A stretch of DNA of 64,000 nucleotides from contig JAXGXF010000012.1 in NCBI GenBank assembly GCA_040772885.1, positions 1 through 64,000 on the forward strand, in the 5' to 3' direction. The DNA comes from Pullichristensenella sp002068815 (GTDB lineage Bacteria > Bacillota > Clostridia > Christensenellales > Aristaeellaceae). This document shows, piece by piece, positions 1 through 8,480 of the stretch. The notes beneath the pieces are model-generated. The model worked only from the letters and a program-made list of their open reading frames with translations, was not told the origin of the DNA and ran no database searches. How positions within the stretch are numbered: the first letter of the stretch is position 1; every line of letters begins with the position of its first letter. A program made the position numbers and the translations under genes.

Positions 1-817
1 ATGCATGTGTCACGGAATTGACGGTGTACTCGTAGCCCTCCGGATGGGTCAGGATTGCGTCGTAGGTCCAACTCTCCTTATGCCGGAAACCGTTCTCAGA
101 GATGAGTCTATCGATGTCTATCCGTGCCATCTCTACCGGTTTGGGTCGAATGATCCCTGACGAACATTGGTAGAGCTTCATCCCCGATGGGTAGAGCTGC
201 ATCCTTTCCGGATACTTGTAGGGTTTCGCGGCATAGTAGCCCCCTGGATTTGCCGAGGGTTTTAGTCTTCCAACATACACCGTGCCGTACGGCCACATCT
301 CCCGCAGCTTCTCAATCGGGATCGCGAGGTACTTCCCATCCATCTGCTTAATCAGTAGATGGCAATGCCAGTGACCAGCAGCATGTGGTTCCGACACAGA
401 TATATACTCGAGGTCACAACGGTAGTATTGTAGGCGATGCTTAAATCCCCTCAAATCACCGGCCAGTATTTTGGGATCGTATACCGGCTCCGCATAGGTC
501 AGAACAACGTGAACCTCGGAGTCGTCAGTCGAAAAATTTGCATTGATGATTCTGGCGAGCTGGATGTATGCCTTATGTAGAGCCTGCAAGTTCTTTCCCT
601 CATTCGACTTCTCCTTAAACGGCTTGATCTCACCGGTGACGATATTGATGCATTCGTTCCTACCACATCGACGATAGTTCACGATCCCCCCGGACAATCT
701 CTTTCTGGTTGGATGGGTAACGATTTCAAGTCGGTTCTGAAGCTTATAGACCTCTGAAACATCACCAGCTGTGAAGCTTCGAGCATTCCTGCGGATAACC
801 TGAATACTATTATTCAT
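1..817 (-). CDS. HUH-type replication initiator (Rep, ORF2/G2P-like), 3' end outside window
   Basis: The frame stays open for 272 codons from an ATG at 817 and runs off the window edge. AAGGAG at 830-825 fixes the start. A beta-strand motif VVLTYAEP lies near residue 104, and the HUH metal-binding motif GHWHCHLLI is at about 148-156. Several tyrosines follow (194-202), one of which could be the nicking residue. This order (strand, HUH, tyrosine) is that of rolling-circle Rep endonucleases of small plasmids, phages and integrated elements, which nick the origin and stay covalently bound to its 5' end. A relaxase is the alternative. The gene suggests that the left edge is part of a mobile element. 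Confidence 0.72.
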   Translation of the reverse strand, partial: MNNSIQVIRRNARSFTAGDVSEVYKLQNRLEIVTHPTRKRLSGGIVNYRRCGRNECINIVTGEIKPFKEKSNEGKNLQALHKAYIQLARIINANFSTDDSEVHVVLTYAEPVYDPKILAGDLRGFKHRLQYYRCDLEYISVSEPHAAGHWHCHLLIKQMDGKYLAIPIEKLREMWPYGTVYVGRLKPSANPGGYYAAKPYKYPERMQLYPSGMKLYQCSSGIIRPKPVEMARIDIDRLISENGFRHKESWTYDAILTHPEGYEYTVNSVTHA

Positions 818-1486
818 ACACAATCTCCTTAATTTCCTATAATCTTAATAAGCCCTAGAACGAAGAATCATCCTAGAACACTCCTGCGCTCCGCGCACAA
901 TCCTGTGAACCTCTATGCGTTTTGACCCTGTACCTGTCGAGGCCTTATACTTGCTCGTCAGAGACCGCTCAGGAGCCGGAACAGGCCCTCAGACACGTCT
1001 CCCGGATTTGGGCGGGCAGCTCCCGCCCGTCTCCAGACAACACTTAATAAGCCCCCCTACGCTCCAGAGCGCAATGATCCCACAGAGGCTCTCGACTTCA
1101 TATTGAATTTGCAGTGATTGTTTTCCGCTCTTGTTTGCTTATTAAACGAGCTAAAGGCCTATGAGGTTTGCTTTGACGGAATGATTTTTTCTTATTGTAT
1201 GGCTGGCCTTTAGATAATTATTGAAGTGGCTGTTTGGGTTCGGAATACCGTCGGTCGCTTTTGGCAACAAACCCATCTCGCACGAACGCGACTTGCCATG
1301 GCTGCCCTTCTTCCTACCTCCTCTTCTCAATATTGCGTATGCTCCGCTCTCCCGCTCCCTGCGGGCACTTCCATTATATCGCCATATCTGCATTTGTCAA
1401 CATAAAAACTAGGGATTCGACATATTTTACAATATTTTCTTTTTCGTTCGTTTAGTCGCCTGCACATCCTTGCCCTCGACAGAAGT
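818..1486. other. Non-coding stretch between rep and repressor; possible origin hairpin
   Basis: No convincing gene was found in this 670-base stretch. It holds a perfect 7-bp stem (GGGCGGG 1009-1015, CCCGCCC 1021-1027, 5-base loop) and a good leftward promoter at 1373-1400. A hairpin upstream of a rep gene can be the double-strand origin of a rolling-circle replicon, but no nick-site consensus could be confirmed. Short leftward reading frames here (such as one starting near 1290) lack a clear ribosome binding site and are not called. Confidence 0.35.
1373..1400 (-). promoter_or_regulatory. Sigma-A type promoter firing toward rep
   Basis: On the minus strand TTGACA (1400-1395) and TATAAT (1378-1373) are separated by 16 bases. 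Both hexamers match consensus exactly. Transcription would start near 1366 and reach the rep gene at 817 through a leader of about 550 bases. Confidence 0.6.
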
Positions 1487-1825
1487 CTACTTTGGCCCCC
1501 TGGCAAGTAAGGCCTTTGCTACGACATGAATACAGTCCCTGCCAACAATATCCAGTGTTCGGAAACTCTCCAGAATCTCCGCTTCCTGTGCATTGAGATG
1601 GAAGGTTTCCGTGATCTCGATCTTCCTGCGGATGTCTGTCCGCCCTACAACATAATCAATGGATGTGTCAAAAAAGTCAGCCAGTCGGGTGAGGGTCTGA
1701 ATATCCGGTTCGACATCGTGGTTTTCGTATTTATTGATTGACTGCTGGCTGACCATAATGGCATCGGCCAGCTTTTGCTGACTAATTCCTAGTTCCCTAC
1801 GCAACCTTTTGACATTCGACAACAT
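1487..1825 (-). CDS. XRE/Cro-CI family transcriptional regulator
   Basis: This 112-residue protein has an N-terminal helix-turn-helix of the Cro/CI type (residues 3-60). The recognition-helix region reads SQQKLADAIMVSQQSINKYE and is followed by the usual LTRLADFFDTSIDYVVGRTD tail. A short helical C-terminus probably serves dimerisation. The start at 1825 is preceded by GGGGAGGTGATATCCCC. A repressor next to a Rep gene fits copy-number or lysogeny control of the element at the left edge. Its own operator was not identified. Confidence 0.85.
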   Translation of the reverse strand: MLSNVKRLRRELGISQQKLADAIMVSQQSINKYENHDVEPDIQTLTRLADFFDTSIDYVVGRTDIRRKIEITETFHLNAQEAEILESFRTLDIVGRDCIHVVAKALLARGPK

Positions 1826-1893
1826 GGGGATATCACCTCCCCTACAATTCTAACAACTTAAAGGAGTAAAAAGAAAAAACCTGTAAAGGGTCA

Positions 1894-1922
1894 TTGACGA
1901 CAACCAAAAAGCGTTATATAAT
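1894..1922 (+). promoter_or_regulatory. Sigma-A promoter of the secreted-protein gene
   Basis: TTGACG (1894-1899) is followed after exactly 17 bases by TATAAT (1917-1922). The start codon of the downstream gene is 48 bases after the -10 element. Confidence 0.65.
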
Positions 1923-1969
1923 GAAGCTATCCGTATGTTAAATAATGCCAAAGATAGAGGGGGATTCCC

Positions 1970-2629
1970 ATGAAGCGGAGGAGCATAGCGATTCTCGCCA
2001 TCGCGTGCATGTTGGCGTTGGGGATGTTTGCCCAGGGGGTCTTGGCGGCAAGCGCGACCGACGAATCCTACATTCAGTGTGCGAAAATGCTGGTTGAGAA
2101 ACAGCTTCTGGCACCGAGCACTGCGATATATTCCGACGCACAGGTTGTCGAACGCGACGCATATGGGCGGGTGCTGGTGACGCTGTCCGTGGACGCGCAG
2201 AACACCTTTGGAACACCCATCAGGAGTTACTATGCGATTGTAATCAACTCCTACAACCCCAGTACGGAGGAGTTTGACTACTACACGGCCAACGGCATAC
2301 AGGAGTTCCGCGATACCTCCTATCGCGACACCTACATCGAATTCGCGAAGACCGGCAGCTATTGGGGACTGCCATTGAAGACATCGGTCTATTGTCCAGT
2401 GCGCCGTCGTTGCCGTCAAGAACAAGAACTCTTACTTCTATGCCCAGTATCAGCGGTTGGTTGTCCGCCGCGGCAAAAACCGCGCCATCGTCGCCGTCGC
2501 TCATTCCATGATGATTGCCATATGGTGATGCTTTCAGGCAGCGCAAAAATCATATCCGCCGGAGCAATCAGGTATTCCGCCTGTGCGCCTGTCGTCTGGC
2601 AGCCGATCACGAGCAGATTCATGCAGTGA
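1970..2629 (+). CDS. Secreted protein of unknown function, C-terminus replaced by out-of-frame IS110 sequence
   Basis: GAGGGGGATTCCC precedes the ATG. Residues 1-26 form a signal peptide ending in GVLA. The mature part (about 27-136) is a small domain that carries phrases such as KQLLAPSTAIYSDAQV and VTLSVDAQNTFGTPIRSYY, of a kind seen in secreted Firmicutes proteins without known function. From about residue 137 (base 2378) the reading frame runs through an IS110 transposase fragment in the wrong frame and then antisense through a dehydrogenase gene, so the last ~80 residues are junk. The original C-terminus was lost. It is probably a pseudogene, although a short secreted product could still be made. 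Confidence 0.55.
   Translation: MKRRSIAILAIACMLALGMFAQGVLAASATDESYIQCAKMLVEKQLLAPSTAIYSDAQVVERDAYGRVLVTLSVDAQNTFGTPIRSYYAIVINSYNPSTEEFDYYTANGIQEFRDTSYRDTYIEFAKTGSYWGLPLKTSVYCPVRRRCRQEQELLLLCPVSAVGCPPRQKPRHRRRRSFHDDCHMVMLSGSAKIISAGAIRYSACAPVVWQPITSRFMQ
2379..2525 (+). mobile_element. Remnant of an IS110-family transposase (C-terminal part)
   Basis: In frame with base 2403 the sequence reads AVVAVKNKNSYFYAQYQRLV, then VRRGKNRAIVAVAHSMMIAI. This is the characteristic end of the transposase_20 domain of IS110/IS1111 elements. A TGA at 2376-2378 precedes it and a TGA at 2526-2528 ends it, so only about 48 codons remain. It sits exactly where the flanking secreted-protein gene and the dehydrogenase gene lose their own coding sequence, so a deletion or insertion through this element probably destroyed both. 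Confidence 0.75.
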
Positions 2630-2940
2630 TTGTATCGCTGCTCCCCGCAGGCCTCGCACCTGCGGCAGGGAACATGCGGAAGCACCGTAACCCTGGTTCC
2701 GACCGGCAGGGCCACGGTGCCGGGGCCGACCTTTTCCACGTATCCGCTGAGCTCGTGGCCGAGCACCATCGGAAACGGTATGTAGGGCTGCTTCCCGTAA
2801 TATGCGGAAATATCGCTGCCGCACACGCCCAGATGGCTGACTTTTACCAGGACTTCCCCCGCCTTCGGTTCCGGAATTTCAACAACCTGTGGCTCAAAGT
2901 TTTTGTAGCTTTTCAGCATCAGCCGCTTCATGGTTTTCAT
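2526..2940 (-). pseudogene. Zinc alcohol dehydrogenase, N-terminal fragment
   Basis: The start at 2940 (MKTMKRLM) has GGGAGGGAATGCG before it. About 138 residues are intact. They include the catalytic-zinc motif GVCGSD, GHELSG, and the structural-zinc cysteines in CRRCEACGEQRYNHC, so this is a GroES-like domain of the medium-chain dehydrogenases (sorbitol/threonine dehydrogenase type). At PESIT (base ~2526) the protein runs into the IS110 fragment. The whole Rossmann NAD-binding half is missing, so no enzyme can be made. Confidence 0.85.
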
Positions 2941-3058
2941 CGCATTCCCTCCCAATGGATTGCCCATATTTGCAAACGATCCATGTTCCCCTACAGTTTA
3001 GCCAAACCGGCATTCTTAGTCAAGCAAAACCCGGGCGATTCGCTTTATTTGCAAAACA

Positions 3059-3084
3059 ATTCAATGAAACAAAATGTATTGAAT
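3059..3084. promoter_or_regulatory. Candidate operator: 7-bp inverted repeat
   Basis: ATTCAAT (3059-3065) and ATTGAAT (3078-3084) form a perfect inverted repeat with a 12-base centre. It lies 25 bases upstream of the -35 element of the kinase-transketolase promoter, so it could bind a regulator of that operon. Which regulator is unknown. Confidence 0.35.
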
Positions 3085-3109
3085 CTTGTTGCTAAAAGCC
3101 GGGATATTC

Positions 3110-3138
3110 TTGACAAACGGGGACCGAAATAATATTGT
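3110..3138 (+). promoter_or_regulatory. Promoter of the FGGY kinase-transketolase operon
   Basis: TTGACA (3110-3115) is separated by 17 bases from TATTGT (3133-3138). AGGAG follows ahead of the ATG at 3184. Confidence 0.55.
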
Positions 3139-3183
3139 TGAGACAGGATATGCTCTATCGTATCGCATAGGAGAATTGCAATC

Positions 3184-4693
3184 ATGCCCAAATACCTGCT
3201 AGCTCATGATCTGGGAACTTCCGGAAATAAAGCGACGCTTTTTACAGTGGACGGAATGCTGGTCGATTCCTCCGTCAGCGGCTACAATACGCGCTATTAC
3301 AACGGCAATTGGGCGGAGCAGAACCCGGCCGACTGGTGGGAGGCGGTATGTTCTTCCACGAAAAATCTGGTGAAGGATATCGATGCGGCGGACATTTGCG
3401 CGGTATCGTTCAGCGGACAGATGATGGGTTGCCTGTGCCTTGATAAGCGGGGAACGCCCCTGTACAACTCCATTATCTGGGCGGATATGCGGGCGCAGAA
3501 GGAGGAAAAGGCGCTCGTTGAAAAAGTCGGCGCAAGGGAATTCTTCCATATTTCCGGACACAGGCCCGGCGCATCCTACTCCTTGGCAAAGTACCTGTGG
3601 CTAAGAGAAAACGCGCCCGATGTCTATAAGAATACATATAAGATATTGCAGGCAAAGGACTATATGGTATACAAGCTGACGGGAAGGTTTTATACGGATT
3701 ATTCGGATGCGACCGGAACGAATGCGTTTGATATCTCTTCCTTCGATTGGTCCGATAAGGTACTGGACGCGGTAAAAGTGCCCAGGGAAGTATTCCCCGA
3801 CGCCGTTGAAAGCACGAAAGTTGTTGGAGAGGTTACGGAAGAGGCCGCCGCGCTGTGCGGGCTTAAAAAGGGAACGCCCGTCGTGATGGGCGCGGGAGAC
3901 GGCGGCTGCGGCGCTCTCGGCGCCGGTTGCGTAGAAGAGCGACATGACCTATTGCTGCATGGGAACCTCGGCATGGATAGCCCATGTCTCCGATCGCGTT
4001 ATTTTGGATGACGAAATGAAACTCGTGAATTGGGCGCATGCGGTTCCGGGACTTATTTCTACAAACGGAACCATGCAGTGCGCCGGCACCTCCTATACCT
4101 GGATGAAGGAACACCTGTGCGCGGAGGAAAGGTTCCTTGCGGAGCAGAATGGAGAGAGCGTTTATACTTACATCGATAAATCCATCGAAAAGGCCGCGCC
4201 CGGCTGCAACGGCCTTTACTATGTTCCCTATCTTTGCGGCGAAAGGTGCCCCAGATGGGATGCTTATGCAAAGGGCGGGTTCTATGGGCTCAAAATAGAG
4301 AATACGCACGATGACATGGTGAGAAGCATCATCGAAGGCATCGGCTATAACATGAGGCTTATTCTGGATATCATGAAGGGCTATGCCGATATCCGCGATA
4401 TTTCCATAATGGGCGGATTGGTCAAGTCAAAGGTAAATTTAAAGATTTTCGCCGATATCTTCGGAAAAACCCTCAATACATTGAACTATTTCGATGAGGC
4501 CACGTCCGTTGGCGCAGCTGTTTTGGCGGGCGTGGGGAGCGGCGCTTTGAAGGATTTTCATGAGATTTCAAAATTCTCCCGGATCGCCGATACGAATGCG
4601 CCCGATGAAAGCAACAGAGCCGTATACGAAAAGATGCTGAAATGCTTCGACAGCACATATTATGCAATGAAGGAAATCTACAGCGGTATTTGA
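3184..4693 (+). pseudogene. FGGY-family carbohydrate kinase (xylulokinase-like), frameshifted
   Basis: Two overlapping frames together encode one FGGY kinase of about 500 residues. The first part (3184 to ~3940) carries the N-terminal phosphate loop HDLGTSGNKAT, the substrate-domain phrase NPADWWEAV, and ends in GAGDGGCGALGAGCVEE. The protein continues one frame over with MTYCCMGTSAWIAHV and finishes with the C-terminal ATPase domain (IMGGLVKSKVNLKIFADIFG, ATSVGAAVLAGVG). The break is at about 3938-3950 (gaagagcgacatgacc), where one base appears to be missing. All other signature regions look intact, so a very recent mutation or a sequencing error is likely. Kinases of this type phosphorylate pentuloses such as xylulose, which suits the transketolase genes downstream. 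Confidence 0.85.
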
Positions 4694-5004
4694 CGGTATA
4701 TCGGGGCAGGCGCTTTCATTTACACGGCCGGAAATGCGCAGGCGAATTTCAAAATTCCGGACAAGCAGCGAAAAAGCGGAACCTCCGTATTGCCCCTGTG
4801 CGGGGGATATGCGGCTGCGCCCCTTTCGCCGAAACCACGGTGATTCCTTCTCGCCCCGGCGGGTTTTGCCGTGCGCTTGCGGCCGCAGGTTTCAAGGAGT
4901 GAATGGGCGTATGGCGGACTTCAATGCCCTGTCGGTTTTTGCCGGGCCGCGATGAGATCCGGGGCTTGATAGAACCCACAAACACATATCAGGAGATTGC
5001 AGAA
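4694..5004 (+). other. Intergenic gap inside the kinase-transketolase cluster
   Basis: I see no supported gene, clear terminator or promoter in these 310 bases. A weak frame (4734-4955) has no recognisable domain. Confidence 0.4.
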
Positions 5005-5838
5005 ATGGAAAAAATGCTCGAGGACATGCTTAAGGAAAAAGCAATGGCAATCAGGAAGCTTACGATCAAGGAGATTGGCCAACTGTCCGTAGGCCATATG
5101 GGAGGCTCGCTGGATCTGTGCGAATTGCTGGCGGTTCTGTATTACCACGCAATGAACATCGACCCGCATAACCCCACCATGCGGGAAAGGGACAGATTTG
5201 TCCTCTCCAAAGGCCACGGCGGCCCTGCGCTTTATTCCACATTGGCGCTGAAAGGGTATATATCCATTGAAGCGTTGGATACGCTGAATAGGCCCGGAAC
5301 AAGTCTGCCCAGCCATTGCGATATGAAACGCACGATCGGGATCGATATGACGACCGGCTCGTTGGGACAGGGCCTCAGCTGTGCGGTGGGTATGGCGATC
5401 GCCGCCAAAATGGACAGGCTGCCCTCCTTTATCTATGCCTGCATTGGCGATGGCGAAAGCCAGGAGGGCCAGATTTGGGAAGCGGCAATGCTGGCCGGAA
5501 ATCAGCACCTTGGCAATCTGATTGCATTTACCGATTATAACAAGATGCAGATCGACGGCTATGTTGAGGATATAAACGGGCTTTATCCGCTCGATAAGAA
5601 GTGGGAGTCCTTCGGCTGGCATGTTCAAAGCATCGATGGCCACGACGTCGCGCAGATCGCCTATGCGATAGACAACGCAAAAAAGATCAAGCACAAGCCA
5701 TCCATGGTTATTTTAAACACGGTAAAGGGAAAGGGCTGCTATTTCTGCGAAAATATGCTGTCCAGCCATTCCTTCAAGAACATTACAAAGCAGATGTGGG
5801 AAGACGCCATAGCAAAACTGGACGGGGAGGACGCATAA
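5005..5838 (+). CDS. Transketolase, N-terminal (thiamine-binding) subunit
   Basis: The 277-residue product is the N-terminal half of a split transketolase. It transfers two-carbon ketol units between pentose-pathway sugars together with the next gene product. SVGHMGGSLDLCELLAVLYY and SKGHGGPALYSTL are family landmarks. The thiamine-diphosphate motif runs from GDGESQEGQIWEAAMLAG to NLIAFTDYNKMQ. ATG 5005 is chosen because GGAGATTGCAGAA precedes it. A frame open further upstream to 4903 lacks a ribosome site and homology. The stop codon directly abuts the start of the C-terminal subunit. Confidence 0.93.
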   Translation: MEKMLEDMLKEKAMAIRKLTIKEIGQLSVGHMGGSLDLCELLAVLYYHAMNIDPHNPTMRERDRFVLSKGHGGPALYSTLALKGYISIEALDTLNRPGTSLPSHCDMKRTIGIDMTTGSLGQGLSCAVGMAIAAKMDRLPSFIYACIGDGESQEGQIWEAAMLAGNQHLGNLIAFTDYNKMQIDGYVEDINGLYPLDKKWESFGWHVQSIDGHDVAQIAYAIDNAKKIKHKPSMVILNTVKGKGCYFCENMLSSHSFKNITKQMWEDAIAKLDGEDA

Positions 5839-6813
5839 ATGAAATGGAAGAAAGAAGAAAACGAGCTGAGGCTTGCCTATTCCGATTCATTGATTGAATA
5901 TGGAAAAACCGATGACCGCATCTGTGTGGTTGAAGCGGATTTGATGACTTCCTCTTCCACGGAAAGGTTTAAAAACCTGTATCCGAACAGAACCATCAAC
6001 GTCGGCGTTGCCGAAGCAAATATGATCGGAGTGGCAGCCGGTCTTTCCGCTATGGGAAAGATCCCGTTCACGCATACATTCAGCGCGTTTGCGTCAAGAA
6101 GGTGCTGTGATCAGGTGACAATCTCTGTTGCCTATGCGGGTCTGAACGTCAAGATGGTCGGCAGCGATCCGGGCGTAGGCGCTGAGCTGAACGGTGGGAC
6201 GCACATGAGCTTTGAAGATATCGCGATTATGCGAAATATCCCTGAAATGGTCATCTTTGAACCGACAGACAGCATACAGCTAAAAAAGGTATTCCCTCAA
6301 ATCATAGAACACTACGGCCCGGTCTACATTCGGTTGTTCCGGAAGAACGCATGGAGCATCTATGGAGAAGATGATTCCTTCGAGCTCGGCAAGGGCCATA
6401 AGATTCTGGAGGGAACCGATGTCACCATCTGCGCTTCGGGAATCATGGTAAAAGAGGCATTGGAGGCGGCCGCTATACTCGGAAAAGAAGGAATATCCGC
6501 AGAAATCATCAATATCCATACGATCAAACCGCTCGACACGGGGATCATCCTTGAAAGCAGAGCGAAGACCGGATGCTGCGTCACCGCTGAAAATGCAAGT
6601 GTGATCAATGGCCTCGGCAGTGCCGTATCCGATTGCATCACCGGCAACAATCCCTGCCCCGTCTTGAAGGTTGGGGTGCTGGATCGATTCGGCGAAGTCG
6701 GCAAAATCGATTATTTGCAAAAAGAACTGCACCTTGCCGCGGCAGATATCGTTCAAAAAGCGAAAGAAGCCATCGCGATGAAGCGCAATTCGTTTGATCC
6801 GGTAGGTGCATAA
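5839..6813 (+). CDS. Transketolase, C-terminal (pyrimidine-binding) subunit
   Basis: The 324-residue partner starts on the base after the stop of the N-terminal subunit, with GGGGAGG just ahead, so the two are translationally coupled. The pyrimidine-binding domain is recognisable from NVGVAEANMIGVAAGLSAMG, which contains the catalytic Glu, and HTFSAFASRRCCDQ. The C-terminal transketolase domain (VTICASGIMVKEALEAA, INIHTIKPLD) follows. With the upstream FGGY kinase this makes a pentose or pentulose utilisation unit feeding the non-oxidative pentose phosphate pathway. The specific sugar cannot be deduced. Confidence 0.93.
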   Translation: MKWKKEENELRLAYSDSLIEYGKTDDRICVVEADLMTSSSTERFKNLYPNRTINVGVAEANMIGVAAGLSAMGKIPFTHTFSAFASRRCCDQVTISVAYAGLNVKMVGSDPGVGAELNGGTHMSFEDIAIMRNIPEMVIFEPTDSIQLKKVFPQIIEHYGPVYIRLFRKNAWSIYGEDDSFELGKGHKILEGTDVTICASGIMVKEALEAAAILGKEGISAEIINIHTIKPLDTGIILESRAKTGCCVTAENASVINGLGSAVSDCITGNNPCPVLKVGVLDRFGEVGKIDYLQKELHLAAADIVQKAKEAIAMKRNSFDPVGA

Positions 6814-6985
6814 AGAGAAGAGGCGGCTTCGGGGGGGGAAGATGGGACGACGAGCGAGATGACTGCATCCGCCTGCGTCTGCGCAGCGCGCCAACATACC
6901 TGACCCCCGAAGCGATTGCAGCGCCTGGCGACGGCGGACAGATTGCGCCCGGTCCTGTGCGGCAAAACTGACCCGCAAATCGCGC

Positions 6986-8269
6986 TTATTCGCACCAGCG
7001 CACGATCGTCTCCGCCAACACCTTGATCGACGTAAAATACGATTCCAGATCGACACATTCGTCGATCGTGTGGGCGTTTTCCAGGCGGCCAGGGCCAAAG
7101 ATAATGGTCTGTATCTTTCCATTGTTCTGAAGGTGACGGGCATCGGCGCCGCTGGGCATACCGGATATTTGTTTTTGACCCATAACGCTTTCGCAGGCAT
7201 CGGATATTACGTCGATCAGCGGGCAATGGGGTTCAATGGCATGGGGCATGACGCCCAAATACCAATTGAGCCGAGGGGGATGCTGGGAGAGCCAGGGATC
7301 GTCCCGGCATATTCGCGCGATGCGTTCCTCGACCTCACGCTTTACATCCTCGCCATTGACAGGGATCTGCCTGCCGCCTTCCCCTGTTTCCGTAGGAAGA
7401 TACTTGATGTCGTAGCGCATGACACAGGAACCAGGTACCACGGCAGCGCCTATGCCTCCCTCAATCTGGCCCAGCGTGATCGTGGGCGAGGGAAGCAAGG
7501 GATGCTTTCTCCTCACCTGCCATTCCGTCTCCAGTTCCAAAAGGCCATTGGCGATGGTCATCGCCTTTTCCACCGCATTGACGCCCTTCCATTTAAAACA
7601 GGCATGAATGCTCAACCCTTCCACTGCGATTTCCAACAGGTAAACACCCCGACTGGCGCAGAAAATCTGCAGGTCCGTCGGTTCGGTGACGATGGCCGCA
7701 TCCGCCGTATATCCCTGTTCGATGCAGGAAAGCGTTCCGTTTCCGCCACCCTCCTCGTCCACCACGGACTCAAGGAGAACATCGCCTCGCAAATCTGGGT
7801 ATACCGCCCTGGCGTAGCGCGCCGCCAGCAGCATCGCGGCCACTCCAGCTTTCATATCACACGCGCCTCGCCCGTAGAGCCGTCCTTCTTCCACCTCCCC
7901 GGACAGCGGACCGTGCTTCCATTTGGACAAGTCGTCCAGTGGGACGGTATCCACATGGCCGTTGAACAGCAATGAGCGCCCTCCGCCCGTGCCCCGAGCA
8001 ATCGCCACCAGATTCGGCCGATTCGCGTAGTCGTGTCCGGGATTGTAATCCGGCCACGAAGCAATTTTTGCATTATCGGGTTCAAAAAGCCGCGTTTCGA
8101 ATTTCCATTCCTCCAGAGTCTTGGCAAGCCACCGCTGAATACCCCCTTCGTTTCCAGATTTGCCCTGATCGATAAACGTGCTGTCAAAGGCAACGAGGGC
8201 GCGCAAAAACTCAACCGCCTCATCCCTGCGCTCGTCAATGTAGCGCATAAGTGCCTGGCGTTCCATCAT
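6986..8269 (-). CDS. M20-family metallohydrolase (ArgE/DapE/carboxypeptidase type)
   Basis: The 427-residue protein has the di-zinc motifs of the family: NGHVDTVPLDD (His105, Asp107), GRGACDMKAGVAA, the catalytic EEGGGNGT, and a C-terminal AHTIDECVDLES. The members remove acyl or aminoacyl groups from small amide substrates in the cytoplasm, for example N-acetylornithine or N-acylated amino acids. The ATG ATG at 8269 is preceded by AGGAG at a normal distance. It is the last gene of a leftward group ROK-M24-M20, so its substrate is probably an amide compound linked to that regulator. The exact substrate is unknown. Confidence 0.85.
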   Translation of the reverse strand: MMERQALMRYIDERRDEAVEFLRALVAFDSTFIDQGKSGNEGGIQRWLAKTLEEWKFETRLFEPDNAKIASWPDYNPGHDYANRPNLVAIARGTGGGRSLLFNGHVDTVPLDDLSKWKHGPLSGEVEEGRLYGRGACDMKAGVAAMLLAARYARAVYPDLRGDVLLESVVDEEGGGNGTLSCIEQGYTADAAIVTEPTDLQIFCASRGVYLLEIAVEGLSIHACFKWKGVNAVEKAMTIANGLLELETEWQVRRKHPLLPSPTITLGQIEGGIGAAVVPGSCVMRYDIKYLPTETGEGGRQIPVNGEDVKREVEERIARICRDDPWLSQHPPRLNWYLGVMPHAIEPHCPLIDVISDACESVMGQKQISGMPSGADARHLQNNGKIQTIIFGPGRLENAHTIDECVDLESYFTSIKVLAETIVRWCE

Positions 8270-8480
8270 TATGATTCTCCTCTTCGCGTTAATGCCAATG
8301 GCCAAGCGGCTGCATGTTCATGACCGGGTCGCGCCGGCCCATTCCGACGCAAACGACCTTCCTGTTCTGCCGGGGAAGTTTTTCACATCCGGATCAATGG
8401 CACTGAGAGCGAAATGGCTCTTCCTTGAAGACGATGATTGCGAAAATGATCAATTTTCACTTTCCAGTCTCCTTTACGCC
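8270..8480 (-). other. Gap between M24 and M20 genes with a possible gene remnant
   Basis: AAAGGAGACTGGAAA is followed by a GTG that opens a 25-codon frame (VKIDHFRNHRLQGRAIS...) ending in TGA. The rest of the gap carries unconnected short frames. A good ribosome site before a very short frame suggests that a gene was lost here by deletion. The original function cannot be told. Confidence 0.3.
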
